Shown piece after piece: positions 8,406-15,783 of a stretch of DNA of 64,000 bases; the first letter of the stretch is position 1; every line of letters begins with the position of its first letter. A program made the translations under genes and the position numbers. The stretch comes from Ruminococcus sp. UNK.MGS-30 (GTDB taxonomy: Bacteria; Bacillota; Clostridia; Oscillospirales; Ruminococcaceae): the NCBI GenBank assembly GCA_000980705.1, contig LBCK01000001.1:186001-250000 (forward strand), written 5' to 3'. Below the pieces are notes generated by a model that ran no database searches, was not told the origin of the DNA, and saw only the letters and a list, made by a program, of their open reading frames with translations.

Positions 8406-9875
8406 ATGCAAATGAAAGAAAAGAAAACCTCCGTTTTTGAGATCGAGTCTATCCCCAAAGCTGTGGCAGTACTGGCGATCCCGTCGGTGCTGAGTATGCT
8501 GGTCACCGTGCTGTACAACATGGTGGACACAGTCTTTGTAGGACAGACCCACGACCCCTATCAGATGAATGCCGTTTCCATGGCGACCCCGGTGTTTATG
8601 ATCCTCATGGCATTCGGCAACCTGTTCGGCATCGGCGGCTGCGCCTTTATCTCCCGTTCTCTGGGCGCACGGGAATATGAACGGGTGAAAAAAATCAGCA
8701 GCTTCAGTTTCTGGGGCGCTGTCTTTGTGGGACTGCTCGCCACCCTGGCGCTGACCCTGGGCGTGAGCTGGATCCTGCCGCTGGTGGGTGCAGATGCGTC
8801 CGCCAACATCGCCAATATTTCCAAGGATATTTCCGGCGACGCCTATGACAAGCTGGTGCAGAACTATCAGAATCTGGAACAGTACACCAGGGACTATCTG
8901 TTCTACATCGGCGTGGGTGCAATCCCCACGGTGCTGAGCAGCGCCATGAGCAACCTGGTCAAGGGCGAGGGTGCGGCGAAAGTCTCCATGTTCGGCATGA
9001 TGATCGGCGCTGTGACCAACATCATCCTGGACCCCATCATGATCCTTGCCATGGGCATGGGCGTCAAGGGTGCAGCCATCGCCACCAGCATCGGCAACAC
9101 GGTGGCAACGCTGTTCTACCTCATCTATCTGAAAGTCAGCCGCACCATGCTCTCCCCGAATCCGAAGCACTTCACCATGAAAGGCGGCATTTTCAGCGGC
9201 GTGTTCTCCATCGGCGTCCCCATGTTTTTCACTAATGTGCTGATGAGCCTGTCCAACCTGGTGCTGAACCGGCTGCTGAATAACATCGACGTTCTCGCCA
9301 CCGGCGGCATGGGCATCGCCATGAAAGCAAATATGCTGGTAGTGTTCATCCAGCTGGGCATCGGTATCGGCATCCAGCCGCTGGTGGGATTCCACTACGG
9401 CGCACGGAACTTCACCAAGATGACAAAAGTGGTACGGTTCAGCATGGTCTGCACCCTGGTGCTGGGGCTGATTCTGACGGCGCTGTACTTCCTGTTCACT
9501 GAGCCGGTCATCAGCATCTTTATGACCTCCGGCTCTTCCGGCTCTGCGGCAGATGTTATCACCCAGCAGAACTACGCCGTGAAGATGCTCCGGGCGCTGA
9601 TGGTTTCCGGACCGTTCCTGGGTATCATTTTCGTGAACAACAACGCTTTCCAGGGCATGGGACACGGTCTGGCATCTCTGATCCTGTCCGTCAGCCGCCA
9701 GGGATTCATTTTCCTGCCGGTACTGTTCATCGCCAACGCTCTGATCGGTCTGGACGGTCTGATCTTCGCCCAGCCCATTGCGGACATCTGCTCTGTCATC
9801 ATGGCGCTTATTATGATGGAAGTCATTAAACATAAGGACAAGCAAATGCTGAAACCAGGCATAAGAAAAGCATAA
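8406..9875 (+). CDS. MATE family multidrug/cation antiporter
   Basis: The 489-residue protein has about 12 hydrophobic segments and the duplicated MATE architecture, with LYNMVDTVFVG in TM1 and IQPLVGFHYGARN in the second half, typical of the NorM/DinF-related Firmicute branch. Such proteins export cationic drugs or metabolites in exchange for Na+ or H+. The substrate is unknown. The ATG at 8406 has AAAGGAAG about 10 nt upstream. An out-of-frame ATG at 8398 opens a 5-codon mini-ORF that ends in the gene start and is unlikely to matter. It stands alone between two terminators. Confidence 0.93.
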   Translation: MQMKEKKTSVFEIESIPKAVAVLAIPSVLSMLVTVLYNMVDTVFVGQTHDPYQMNAVSMATPVFMILMAFGNLFGIGGCAFISRSLGAREYERVKKISSFSFWGAVFVGLLATLALTLGVSWILPLVGADASANIANISKDISGDAYDKLVQNYQNLEQYTRDYLFYIGVGAIPTVLSSAMSNLVKGEGAAKVSMFGMMIGAVTNIILDPIMILAMGMGVKGAAIATSIGNTVATLFYLIYLKVSRTMLSPNPKHFTMKGGIFSGVFSIGVPMFFTNVLMSLSNLVLNRLLNNIDVLATGGMGIAMKANMLVVFIQLGIGIGIQPLVGFHYGARNFTKMTKVVRFSMVCTLVLGLILTALYFLFTEPVISIFMTSGSSGSAADVITQQNYAVKMLRALMVSGPFLGIIFVNNNAFQGMGHGLASLILSVSRQGFIFLPVLFIANALIGLDGLIFAQPIADICSVIMALIMMEVIKHKDKQMLKPGIRKA

Positions 9876-9898
9876 GTCAAGCGTAAATTACATGGAAA

Positions 9899-9947
9899 TG
9901 CAAAAATCCGACAACAGGAATCTGAGTCCTGCTGCCGGATTTTTTGT
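9899..9947 (+). terminator. Terminator after the MATE gene
   Basis: AAAAATCCGACAACAGGA pairs with TCCTGCTGCCGGATTTTT (one mismatch); the T run leads directly into the -35 box of the first toxin cassette. Confidence 0.85.
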
Positions 9948-9976
9948 TTGACATTTTTTGCAAAACGTGGTATACT
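9948..9976 (+). promoter_or_regulatory. Toxin A sense promoter
   Basis: TTGACA (9948-9953) and TATACT (9971-9976) are spaced exactly 17 nt; start expected near 9983, giving a 5' leader of about 88 nt. Confidence 0.85.
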
Positions 9977-10031
9977 GAATATCTGAGGGCATACCTGAAA
10001 CGGTAGGCGGTCAAGTCTTTTTCTGATTTTT

Positions 10032-10062
10032 GCTCCCACTGCTCACTTGAACAGATGGGAGG
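10032..10062 (+). promoter_or_regulatory. Shine-Dalgarno hairpin of toxin A
   Basis: CTCCCACTG (10033-10041) can pair with CAG-A-TGGGAG (10052-10061, one bulged A), burying the GGGAGG ribosome site (10057-10062). GCTCCCACTGC is also perfectly complementary to GCAGTGGGAGC in the 3' region (10254-10264), so the two pairings compete. The fold was read by eye, not computed. Confidence 0.6.
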
Positions 10063-10070
10063 TGATCGGT

Positions 10071-10208
10071 ATGATGGATCAATACGTCACCTTTGGTGAT
10101 TTGCTGAAAATCGGCAGTTTTCTGCTGGATTGCATCAGCGTGATCTTGTACATTTACTATAATCATAAAAATAGTAATCAGAATCACCACGGCAAGAAAA
10201 AGAAATAA
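10071..10208 (+). CDS. Small hydrophobic type I toxin-like peptide, copy A
   Basis: This 45-residue peptide (MMDQYVTFGDLLKIGSFLL...) has a single transmembrane stretch at about residues 14-30 and a hydrophilic, basic tail ending in GKKKK. Size and layout match type I toxins of the TxpA/BsrG and putative holin-like toxin groups, which insert in the membrane. The ribosome site GGGAGGTGAT is near-perfect, 8 nt from the ATG. A convergent antisense RNA overlaps the 3' end. The second copy at 10486 encodes an identical peptide. I infer toxin function from size, charge, strong SD, antisense promoter and duplication; no homology search was possible. Confidence 0.75.
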   Translation: MMDQYVTFGDLLKIGSFLLDCISVILYIYYNHKNSNQNHHGKKKK

Positions 10209-10292
10209 CCGCCCGTAGCGTCCAAACTGTGGCGGTTATTCTTTAACCAATATGCAGTGGGAGCAGACCGTCTACTGGTATGCCCTCTCTCC
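10195..10292 (-). ncRNA. Antisense RNA (antitoxin candidate), copy A
   Basis: A consensus minus-strand promoter (TTGACA 10327-10322, 17 nt, TATAAT 10304-10299) would start an RNA near 10292. It ends at a hairpin (stem 10240-10231 with 10213-10204) followed by TTCTTTTTCTT, giving about 98 nt. The RNA is fully complementary to the 3' part of the toxin mRNA and overlaps its last codons, as RatA does with txpA. The U-tract is the complement of the toxin's Lys codons. Confidence 0.75.
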
Positions 10293-10298
10293 ATCTCT

Positions 10299-10327
10299 AT
10301 TATACGCCATCACGCCCCTTTTGTCAA
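10299..10327 (-). promoter_or_regulatory. Antisense promoter A
   Basis: Perfect TTGACA and TATAAT hexamers with a 17-nt spacer on the minus strand. Its -35 lies within the sense terminator hairpin. Confidence 0.85.
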
Positions 10328-10340
10328 GGGGCTTTTTGCT
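10313..10340 (+). terminator. Sense terminator of toxin A
   Basis: GCCCCTT and AAGGGGC flank TTGTC and are followed by TTTTT. An mRNA ending here would include the whole right inverted-repeat arm needed for 5'/3' pairing. Confidence 0.7.
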
Positions 10341-10362
10341 GAAAAATTGCAGATGCTTTCAT

Positions 10363-10391
10363 TTGACATTTTTTGCAAAACGTGGTATACT
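10363..10391 (+). promoter_or_regulatory. Toxin B sense promoter
   Basis: TTGACA (10363-10368), 17 nt, TATACT (10386-10391). Confidence 0.85.
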
Positions 10392-10485
10392 GTATGTCTG
10401 AGGGCATACCAATAACGGTAGGCGGTCAAGTCTTTTTCTGATTTTTGCTCCCACTGCTCACTTGAACAGATGGGAGGTGATCGGT

Positions 10486-10623
10486 ATGATGGATCAATAC
10501 GTCACCTTTGGTGATCTGCTGAAAATCGGCAGCTTTCTGCTGGATTGTATCAGCGTGATCTTGTACATTTACTATAATCATAAAAATAGTAATCAGAATC
10601 ACCACGGCAAGAAAAAGAAATAA
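10486..10623 (+). CDS. Small hydrophobic type I toxin-like peptide, copy B
   Basis: The 45-residue peptide is identical to copy A. The three nucleotide differences (a Leu codon TTG/CTG, a Ser codon AGT/AGC, a Cys codon TGC/TGT) are all synonymous, which indicates that the peptide itself is under constraint. The SD hairpin, GGGAGGTGAT and the 3' pairing arm are all conserved. Confidence 0.75.
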   Translation: MMDQYVTFGDLLKIGSFLLDCISVILYIYYNHKNSNQNHHGKKKK

Positions 10624-10707
10624 CCGCCCGTAGTCTCCAAACTTGTGGCGGTTAAATCTTTAACTCAAGCAGTGGGAGCAGACCGTCTACTGGTATGCCC
10701 TCTCTCT
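10609..10707 (-). ncRNA. Antisense RNA (antitoxin candidate), copy B
   Basis: Driven by the minus-strand promoter TTGACA (10742-10737), 17 nt, TATAAT (10719-10714). It ends in a TAACCGCC/GGCGGTTA hairpin plus U-rich tract. The terminator loop differs from copy A (TCT for GCG, plus an inserted T), the main change between the two antisense RNAs. Confidence 0.72.
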
Positions 10708-10713
10708 ATCCCT

Positions 10714-10742
10714 ATTATACGCTATTTTTTCGGGATTGTCAA
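10714..10742 (-). promoter_or_regulatory. Antisense promoter B
   Basis: Perfect TTGACA and TATAAT with 17-nt spacing on the minus strand; the spacer sequence is unrelated to that of copy A although both hexamers are kept. Confidence 0.85.
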
Positions 10743-10774
10743 GCCCCTTTTGAAAAAGCCGCACACGCCGGTTC

Positions 10775-11770
10775 TCACAGTCCTACTGCTGCATCGACTG
10801 CCCGGAGTTCCTCATCGGTCAGCGGTTTCTGCCCCACGATCTGCAGGGTGTCCGTGATCTGTTCCGGACGGGATGCGCCCACCAGCACGCTGGTCACCGC
10901 CTTCTGCCGCAGGATCCAGCAGAGCGCCAGCTGTGCCAGCGTCTGTCCCCTGTCCTGTGCGATCGCCTGCAGCTGCCGGAGCTGCGCCAGGCGTTCTTCC
11001 GTCAGCTGGGATGCCTGCAAAAATCTGCCGTCGGTGCGGATGCGGCTGTCCTCCGGAATGCCGTGGAGATAGCGGTCGGTCAGCATTCCCTGCGCCAGGG
11101 GACTGTAAATGATAACGCCCTTTTTCCGGTCGGCGCTGGCATCCAGGATGCCGTTGCGCTCCGTCTCCCGGTCTAGGATGGAGTACCGGTTCTGGTTGAT
11201 GATGTACGGACAGTGCAGCTGTTCCAGGATGTCCGCCGCCCGGCGCATGGTCTCGCCGTCATAGTTGGACAGCCCCACATACAGCGCCTTGCCGCTCCGC
11301 ACCGCCTGCGCCAGTGCGCCCATGGTCTCCTCCAGAGGCGTTTCCGGGTCGGGGCGATGGTGGTAGAAGATGTCCACATAGTCCACACCCAGCCGTTTCA
11401 GACTCTGATCCAGGCTCGCCAGCAGATACTTCCGGCTGCCCCCGTCGCCGTAGGGACCGTCCCACATATCATAGCCGGCTTTGGTGCTGATGACCAGTTC
11501 ATCCCGGTGACCGGCGAAAATGGTTTTCAGCAGTCTGCCGAAGTTTCGCTCCGCCGCACCAGCAGGCGGCCCGTAGTTGTTCGCCAGGTCGAAATGGGTG
11601 ATGCCTCCGTCAAACGCCGTCTCACAGAGCTGTGCCATCCGCTCCAGGCTATTGGTGTCGCCGAAGTTGTGCCACAGCCCCAGGGACAGCAGGGGCAGTT
11701 TCAGCCCGCTGTTTCCGCAGCGGCGGTATTCCATCTGAGAATAACGGTTTTCGTTGGAAATATATGCCAT
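10775..11770 (-). CDS. Aldo/keto reductase (Gpr/YghZ-like)
   Basis: The 331-residue protein has the AKR signature: ANNYGPP with the catalytic Tyr near residue 65, STKAGYD with the catalytic Lys near 95 and HHRPD with the His near 137. The GPPxGxAE context and overall sequence resemble the YghZ/L-glyceraldehyde-3-phosphate reductase branch (AKR14). Expected reaction is NADPH-dependent carbonyl reduction; the substrate is not certain. The ATG at 11770 has GGAGGG 7 nt upstream; an in-frame TTG at 11785 would sit inside that site. It may be read through from the upstream glycosyltransferase gene across a weak hairpin. Confidence 0.9.
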   Translation of the reverse strand: MAYISNENRYSQMEYRRCGNSGLKLPLLSLGLWHNFGDTNSLERMAQLCETAFDGGITHFDLANNYGPPAGAAERNFGRLLKTIFAGHRDELVISTKAGYDMWDGPYGDGGSRKYLLASLDQSLKRLGVDYVDIFYHHRPDPETPLEETMGALAQAVRSGKALYVGLSNYDGETMRRAADILEQLHCPYIINQNRYSILDRETERNGILDASADRKKGVIIYSPLAQGMLTDRYLHGIPEDSRIRTDGRFLQASQLTEERLAQLRQLQAIAQDRGQTLAQLALCWILRQKAVTSVLVGASRPEQITDTLQIVGQKPLTDEELRAVDAAVGL

Positions 11771-11783
11771 AACCAAACCCTCC

Positions 11784-11816
11784 AAAAGAATCCCCGGAAC
11801 AAGTCTCCGAGGATTT
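11784..11816 (-). terminator. Weak hairpin between glycosyltransferase and reductase genes
   Basis: AATCCTCGGA pairs with TCCGGGGATT (one G-U), followed only by CTTTT before the next ribosome site. Confidence 0.5.
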
Positions 11817-11840
11817 ATTTTTATGCAGTGTTACTTTTAA

Positions 11841-12821
11841 TTACTTCTGTGTCTTATCCTTATCCGCATCTGCGTCCTCATCGGAGAGATACGTTTCAAT
11901 GATAAACTTCGGGCGTTCCTTTGTCTCTAAGTAGACCTTTCCGATGTACTGCCCGATGATGCCGATGGCGAGGAGCTGCAAGCCGCCGATTGCCCAGATG
12001 GACACGATCAGCGAAGTCCAGCCCGTAATGGTTGCGCCCATGCAGTGCCGCACGAAGGAATAGATCAGCATGATGATGCTCACCAGGAAGATCAGCGTAC
12101 CCAGCCGGGTAATGAGGGCGATGGGCTTTGTGGAAAGGGATGTGATGCCTTCCCAGGCAAAGGACAGCATCTTTTTCAGCGGATACTTGGAAGTTCCGGC
12201 GAAACGCTCCTTTCGGGCATAGTACACCTTGTCGCTCTTATAGCCGATCATGGGAACAACGCCACGGAGGAACATATTGACCTCCTTGAAGGATTCCAGT
12301 CCGTCCAGCGCACGGCGGCTCATCAGACGATAGTCGGCGTGGTTGAACACCACGTCTGCGCCCATCATCTTCATGACCTTATAAAAGCCCTCGGCGGTGA
12401 ACTTCTTGAAAAAGGTATCCGTTTTCCGGGCATTCCGCACGCCGTAGACCACGTCATTTCCGGCATAGTACTTGTCCACCATCTCGTCAATGGCATCGAT
12501 ATCGTCCTGGAGGTCGGCATCCAGGGAAATTGCCATGTCGCAGTGATTCTTCACTGTCATCAAGCCGCCCAGCAGCGCATTCTGGTGTCCCCGGTTCCGG
12601 GACAGGCACACGCCCTGGTAAATGGGATTCTCCTGGTGCAGCGCCTGGATGATCTCCCAGGTGCGGTCCTTCGAGCCGTCGTTGACAAAGACGATGCGGC
12701 TCTTCTCCGAGACCTTCTCCGCCGCCATCAGCGACTGTATTTTCGCCAGAAGCTGTTTTGAAGTTTCCGGCAGCACTTCTTCTTCGTTATAACACGGAAT
12801 GACCAAATATAATGTATCCAT
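11841..12821 (-). CDS. Family 2 glycosyltransferase, GtrB/CsbB-like (polyprenyl-phosphate sugar transferase)
   Basis: The 326-residue protein starts with the GT2 fold (YLVIPCYNEEEVLP, VNDGSKDRT, DAD at about residues 99-101 in SLDADLQDD) and ends with two transmembrane segments (about 225-250 and 260-290). This matches GtrB/CsbB/DPM1-type enzymes that load a sugar onto undecaprenyl or polyprenyl phosphate at the inner membrane face. ATG at 12821 is preferred because AAGGAG is 10 nt upstream; an ATG at 12830 would touch that site. It follows the GT-C-like gene by 14 nt, so the two form a unit, probably adding sugar to an exported wall or surface polymer. Confidence 0.9.
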   Translation of the reverse strand: MDTLYLVIPCYNEEEVLPETSKQLLAKIQSLMAAEKVSEKSRIVFVNDGSKDRTWEIIQALHQENPIYQGVCLSRNRGHQNALLGGLMTVKNHCDMAISLDADLQDDIDAIDEMVDKYYAGNDVVYGVRNARKTDTFFKKFTAEGFYKVMKMMGADVVFNHADYRLMSRRALDGLESFKEVNMFLRGVVPMIGYKSDKVYYARKERFAGTSKYPLKKMLSFAWEGITSLSTKPIALITRLGTLIFLVSIIMLIYSFVRHCMGATITGWTSLIVSIWAIGGLQLLAIGIIGQYIGKVYLETKERPKFIIETYLSDEDADADKDKTQK

Positions 12822-12835
12822 CAGATTCATGCTCC

Positions 12836-15337
12836 TTACTTCCAGAATGCGATCAGCTGTGTCAGATGGTCACAGATCGCCGGGTACTGATCCTGGGGGA
12901 ATGCGAACTTGAAGATCTGCACGCCGTTTACCACAACAGCGCAGAGCATCGCAGCCGCCATAAACTTCCGGGTCAGATCCTTTTTCGTTTCGTTCCTGGA
13001 CTTCTGATACAGGAAGAACAGGATCGTCAGTGCGCCCAGCAGAATCTCCCAGGAGAAGTCCGCCGTATAGCGCACCGCATAGCCGCTTTCCCAGATCGAG
13101 CAGATGATGACCAGCGGCATGACCACGCAGGGCAGTCCCACCATCACGCCGTATTTCCAGCGTGTCTTGGTGTCCGGCAGACGGCGCAGTGCCGCACGGG
13201 CAAGCAGATATGCCGCAACCGGGATCGCCAGGAACAGGATGCCGGAGGTGTTGCCGTCATCGTTGAAGTAAAAGCCGTTGGTGTCCAGCTTGGAGAAAGG
13301 CGTACTGATGTACGGATACTCCGGCAGGAACTGAGGCGGGGCGAAGAGATAATTCCACAGACCGATCAGCACGAACGAGGTGTGGTACTGGGAATGGGTG
13401 AAGTCGTTGATGGTCAGCGAATACTGGATGCCGAAGTCCAGCGGCGAGCCGAACCGGGCATAGTTGTACACCATCTGGGTGATGCCCAGCGCCAGCAGCG
13501 GCAGGGCTGCGCACAGCACGTAGGCGATGCGCCGGGGCTTGCGGACTGCCAGAGACGAAGTGCCGTCCTCTGCCTGCACCAGCACATTCCCGGACTTGGG
13601 GATGGCGTACAGGAAATACAGCACTGCCACCACGGCATAGACCGCCAGAGTCGGACGGCACAGCACGGCGATGCCCAGGAACAGGGATGCCAGCGCCGTC
13701 CGCACCAGAGACACCTTGCCCTCGCTCAGCACGTTGGAACTGAACAGGAAATAAGCGCCCAGTGCCACAAAGGCGAATCCGGAGGAAATGGAAATCTCAT
13801 AGAACAGCGTGCGTCCCACGCTGTACCAGATGCCGCAGGAGCTGAACAGGATCGCCATGCCGGCGATGATGTTTCCGGCAGAGACGTTTTTGCACCAGCG
13901 CTTGACGAATGCCAGATATGCCATTGCCAGGAACAGCAGTCCCACCAGGCTGAACAGCAGGATAGACAGGTTCGTGGAGCAGTAGTGTCCGGTCAGCTTG
14001 TGATACGGCAGATACAGCAGCACCACCGGTGCGATGCCGTAGTAGGAATAATACTTGCCGTCATAGAATACGTGGTCCCACTCCGCCTTTGCGCCGGAGT
14101 CGTTTCGCATTCCCCAGTCATAAGGGTTCTCCACCTGGAGCAGCGCATCGTCCACTTCTTTCAGCAGGGAAATTTGTCCGTTTTCGAAAGCGTCCACCTG
14201 TTCCTGTGTGATCTGGTTGCCGCTGTCCAGCTTGAACTGTCCGGCGAAACCGCCGTCGGGCAGCTTTGCCATAACGATCAGCACTGCCACGGCCATGACC
14301 GCTGCGGTCATCACTGTAATGGTACGGCGGCAGAGCTTTTTCGTCTCCAGATACGGGCGTTTCAGCGTAGTGCTGCACGCCACCGCATAAGCCAGCGTTC
14401 CCAGCACCAGCACCAGCGCCATCCGGAGCGGCGAAACGGCAAAGGGAATGGGCGCATTCAGCTGTACGCTCTGCAGGACTACCCCGTCCCCGTCATTTTT
14501 TCCGGTAAACTTCAGACGCAGCTTGGAGACATCCCCGGAAAATTCACAGGCGATGTACTGGGTATTCTCTCTGTCCTTGACCAGCGCCTGCTTGGCGATA
14601 TCGAACCGATAGTCCACATGGGTGGCATCCGCCATATCCAGCACCATCTGGGACTGCTTGGTGTCCTTCCCCAGCTTTGCCACGGCACGGACTGTCCCGA
14701 TGGGTACGTTCAGATCGTTGAACGTGATAACGCACTCGTTTTTGCCGGTGATGGTCAGCGTGTGCAGGTTCTCGTCCAGGGTATAGTCCCCGGATTCCAC
14801 CGTGGCATCCGAGGGCAGCAGAATCTTCTCCGGATAGTCGCCCAGCATCAGATGATAGGACGGATACTGGAACACCGTCAGTTCCAGCACGGTCATGACC
14901 AGCAAAAGCTTGCTGAAAAAGCGCACCGTCCGGCTCTTCCGGCACTGGTACAGCAGACAGGCGGCATACTGCAACACGGCAGCAATGCCCATGAGCAGAA
15001 AAGCGCCCTCAAATTGACCATAATCGGCGATGCCGAACAGGTCGCCCAGTCCCAGCACCACCAGCATGGCAGAGACTGCCAGCACGATGAGATTCGGCAC
15101 AGACAGCCGCTTTTTCCCGGCGGCAGGCGCTTTCGGCGCAGCCTGCTCCGGTGCGGCATCTTCCGCATTTTCGGTATCTTTTTCCGTTTCTGCCATTTCG
15201 TCAGCAGCCGGTTTCTGTGCCAGCGGCCAGAGACGCTGTTCCTGCGGTGCTTTCTTCCCCGTCAGACGCAGCAGCCCCACGGATGCCACGATCGTCAGCA
15301 GCAGTCCCAGGAAAAACAGGACCGTTACAAAATTCAT
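12836..15337 (-). CDS. Large polytopic membrane protein, GT-C-like glycosyltransferase candidate
   Basis: The 833-residue protein begins with a membrane segment, a short acidic/Pro-Ala linker (about 30-75) and two further TM segments, then an extracytoplasmic beta-rich region (about 150-300) and a dense array of TM segments from about 300 to the end. The loop YDGKYYSYYGIAPVVLLYLPY is typical of bacterial GT-C-type membrane glycosyltransferases, which use polyprenyl-linked sugars outside the membrane. Being cotranscribed with a GtrB-like enzyme strongly suggests a donor/transferase pair. The acceptor is unknown. The ATG has AAAGGA 9 nt upstream. Confidence 0.7.
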   Translation of the reverse strand: MNFVTVLFFLGLLLTIVASVGLLRLTGKKAPQEQRLWPLAQKPAADEMAETEKDTENAEDAAPEQAAPKAPAAGKKRLSVPNLIVLAVSAMLVVLGLGDLFGIADYGQFEGAFLLMGIAAVLQYAACLLYQCRKSRTVRFFSKLLLVMTVLELTVFQYPSYHLMLGDYPEKILLPSDATVESGDYTLDENLHTLTITGKNECVITFNDLNVPIGTVRAVAKLGKDTKQSQMVLDMADATHVDYRFDIAKQALVKDRENTQYIACEFSGDVSKLRLKFTGKNDGDGVVLQSVQLNAPIPFAVSPLRMALVLVLGTLAYAVACSTTLKRPYLETKKLCRRTITVMTAAVMAVAVLIVMAKLPDGGFAGQFKLDSGNQITQEQVDAFENGQISLLKEVDDALLQVENPYDWGMRNDSGAKAEWDHVFYDGKYYSYYGIAPVVLLYLPYHKLTGHYCSTNLSILLFSLVGLLFLAMAYLAFVKRWCKNVSAGNIIAGMAILFSSCGIWYSVGRTLFYEISISSGFAFVALGAYFLFSSNVLSEGKVSLVRTALASLFLGIAVLCRPTLAVYAVVAVLYFLYAIPKSGNVLVQAEDGTSSLAVRKPRRIAYVLCAALPLLALGITQMVYNYARFGSPLDFGIQYSLTINDFTHSQYHTSFVLIGLWNYLFAPPQFLPEYPYISTPFSKLDTNGFYFNDDGNTSGILFLAIPVAAYLLARAALRRLPDTKTRWKYGVMVGLPCVVMPLVIICSIWESGYAVRYTADFSWEILLGALTILFFLYQKSRNETKKDLTRKFMAAAMLCAVVVNGVQIFKFAFPQDQYPAICDHLTQLIAFWK

Positions 15338-15430
15338 ACAACTTCATCCTTTCTGATACGCCGCTCTGCCGTCTTTCGGAAAAGCAGCCGTTTTTCCCAT
15401 ATTCGTTCCCCGAATATGCTCATATCATAA

Positions 15431-15459
15431 ATTGTAACATATTTCATGGAAAATGTCAA
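15431..15459 (-). promoter_or_regulatory. Promoter of the glycosylation operon
   Basis: Minus strand TTGACA (15459-15454), 17 nt, TACAAT (15436-15431); leader about 90 nt. Confidence 0.75.
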
Positions 15460-15496
15460 CCTGCTGTGCAGCACTTTCACGAAAAACAATTTTCAT

Positions 15497-15643
15497 GATA
15501 GCCTCCCCTGAAAGGGGAGGGGGACCGCCGTTAGGCGGTGGAGAGGTTCTTTATTAAAATCTTTTTATAAGGTTTTCGGCATAAGTGGAAACCCCTCAGT
15601 CAGTGCTACGCACTGCCAGCTCCCCTTTCAGGGGAGTCTCACT
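15497..15643. repeat. Intergenic hairpin repeat, GGGGACCGCCG subtype
   Basis: Starts with the hairpin CTCCCCTGAAAGGGGAG, then GGGACCGCCGTTAGGCGGTGG, a short A/T-rich core and ACCCCTCAGTCAGTGC...CTCCCCTTTCAGGGGAG. A second copy lies at 46121-46252. The flanking GTGCAGCACTTTCACGAAAAA occurs on both sides (about 15463 and 15693). This repeat and the mgtE terminator fill the 15338-15783 gap. Confidence 0.8.
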
Positions 15644-15723
15644 TGTCAAGCTCCATAATTTTAATCAGTATATTTATGAAAATCGATTTTCGTGCAGCAC
15701 TTTCACGAAAAAAGCAGACGTAA

Positions 15724-15765
15724 AAAAGCACACCGGGTATCGTCTGCCCAGTGTGCCGCATTTTC
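15724..15765 (-). terminator. mgtE terminator (conserved-loop type)
   Basis: On the minus strand GCACAC...GTGTGC with loop core GGGCAGACGATACCC is followed by TTTTTT. Nearly the same hairpin ends the amidase gene at 22093-22128. Confidence 0.85.
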
Positions 15766-15783
15766 TGTAGAGACACATATATC

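Larger units (their letters stand above)
9948..10327. repeat. Toxin-antitoxin cassette, copy A (380 bp)
   Basis: The unit runs from the sense -35 box to the antisense -35 box. The same 380-bp unit recurs at 10363-10742, a 415-bp period, with no net length change. Both ends carry an imperfect inverted repeat: GAGGGCATACC (9985-9995), GTAGGCGGTC (10003-10012) and GCTCCCACTGC (10032-10042) on the left, and their complements at 10277-10287, 10266-10275 and 10254-10264 on the right. Confidence 0.9.
10363..10742. repeat. Toxin-antitoxin cassette, copy B (380 bp)
   Basis: Same order and spacing as copy A. Differences cluster after the -10 box, in the antisense terminator loop and in the antisense promoter spacer; the coding part differs at only three positions. 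Between the copies lie 35 bp of unrelated sequence. Confidence 0.9.
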
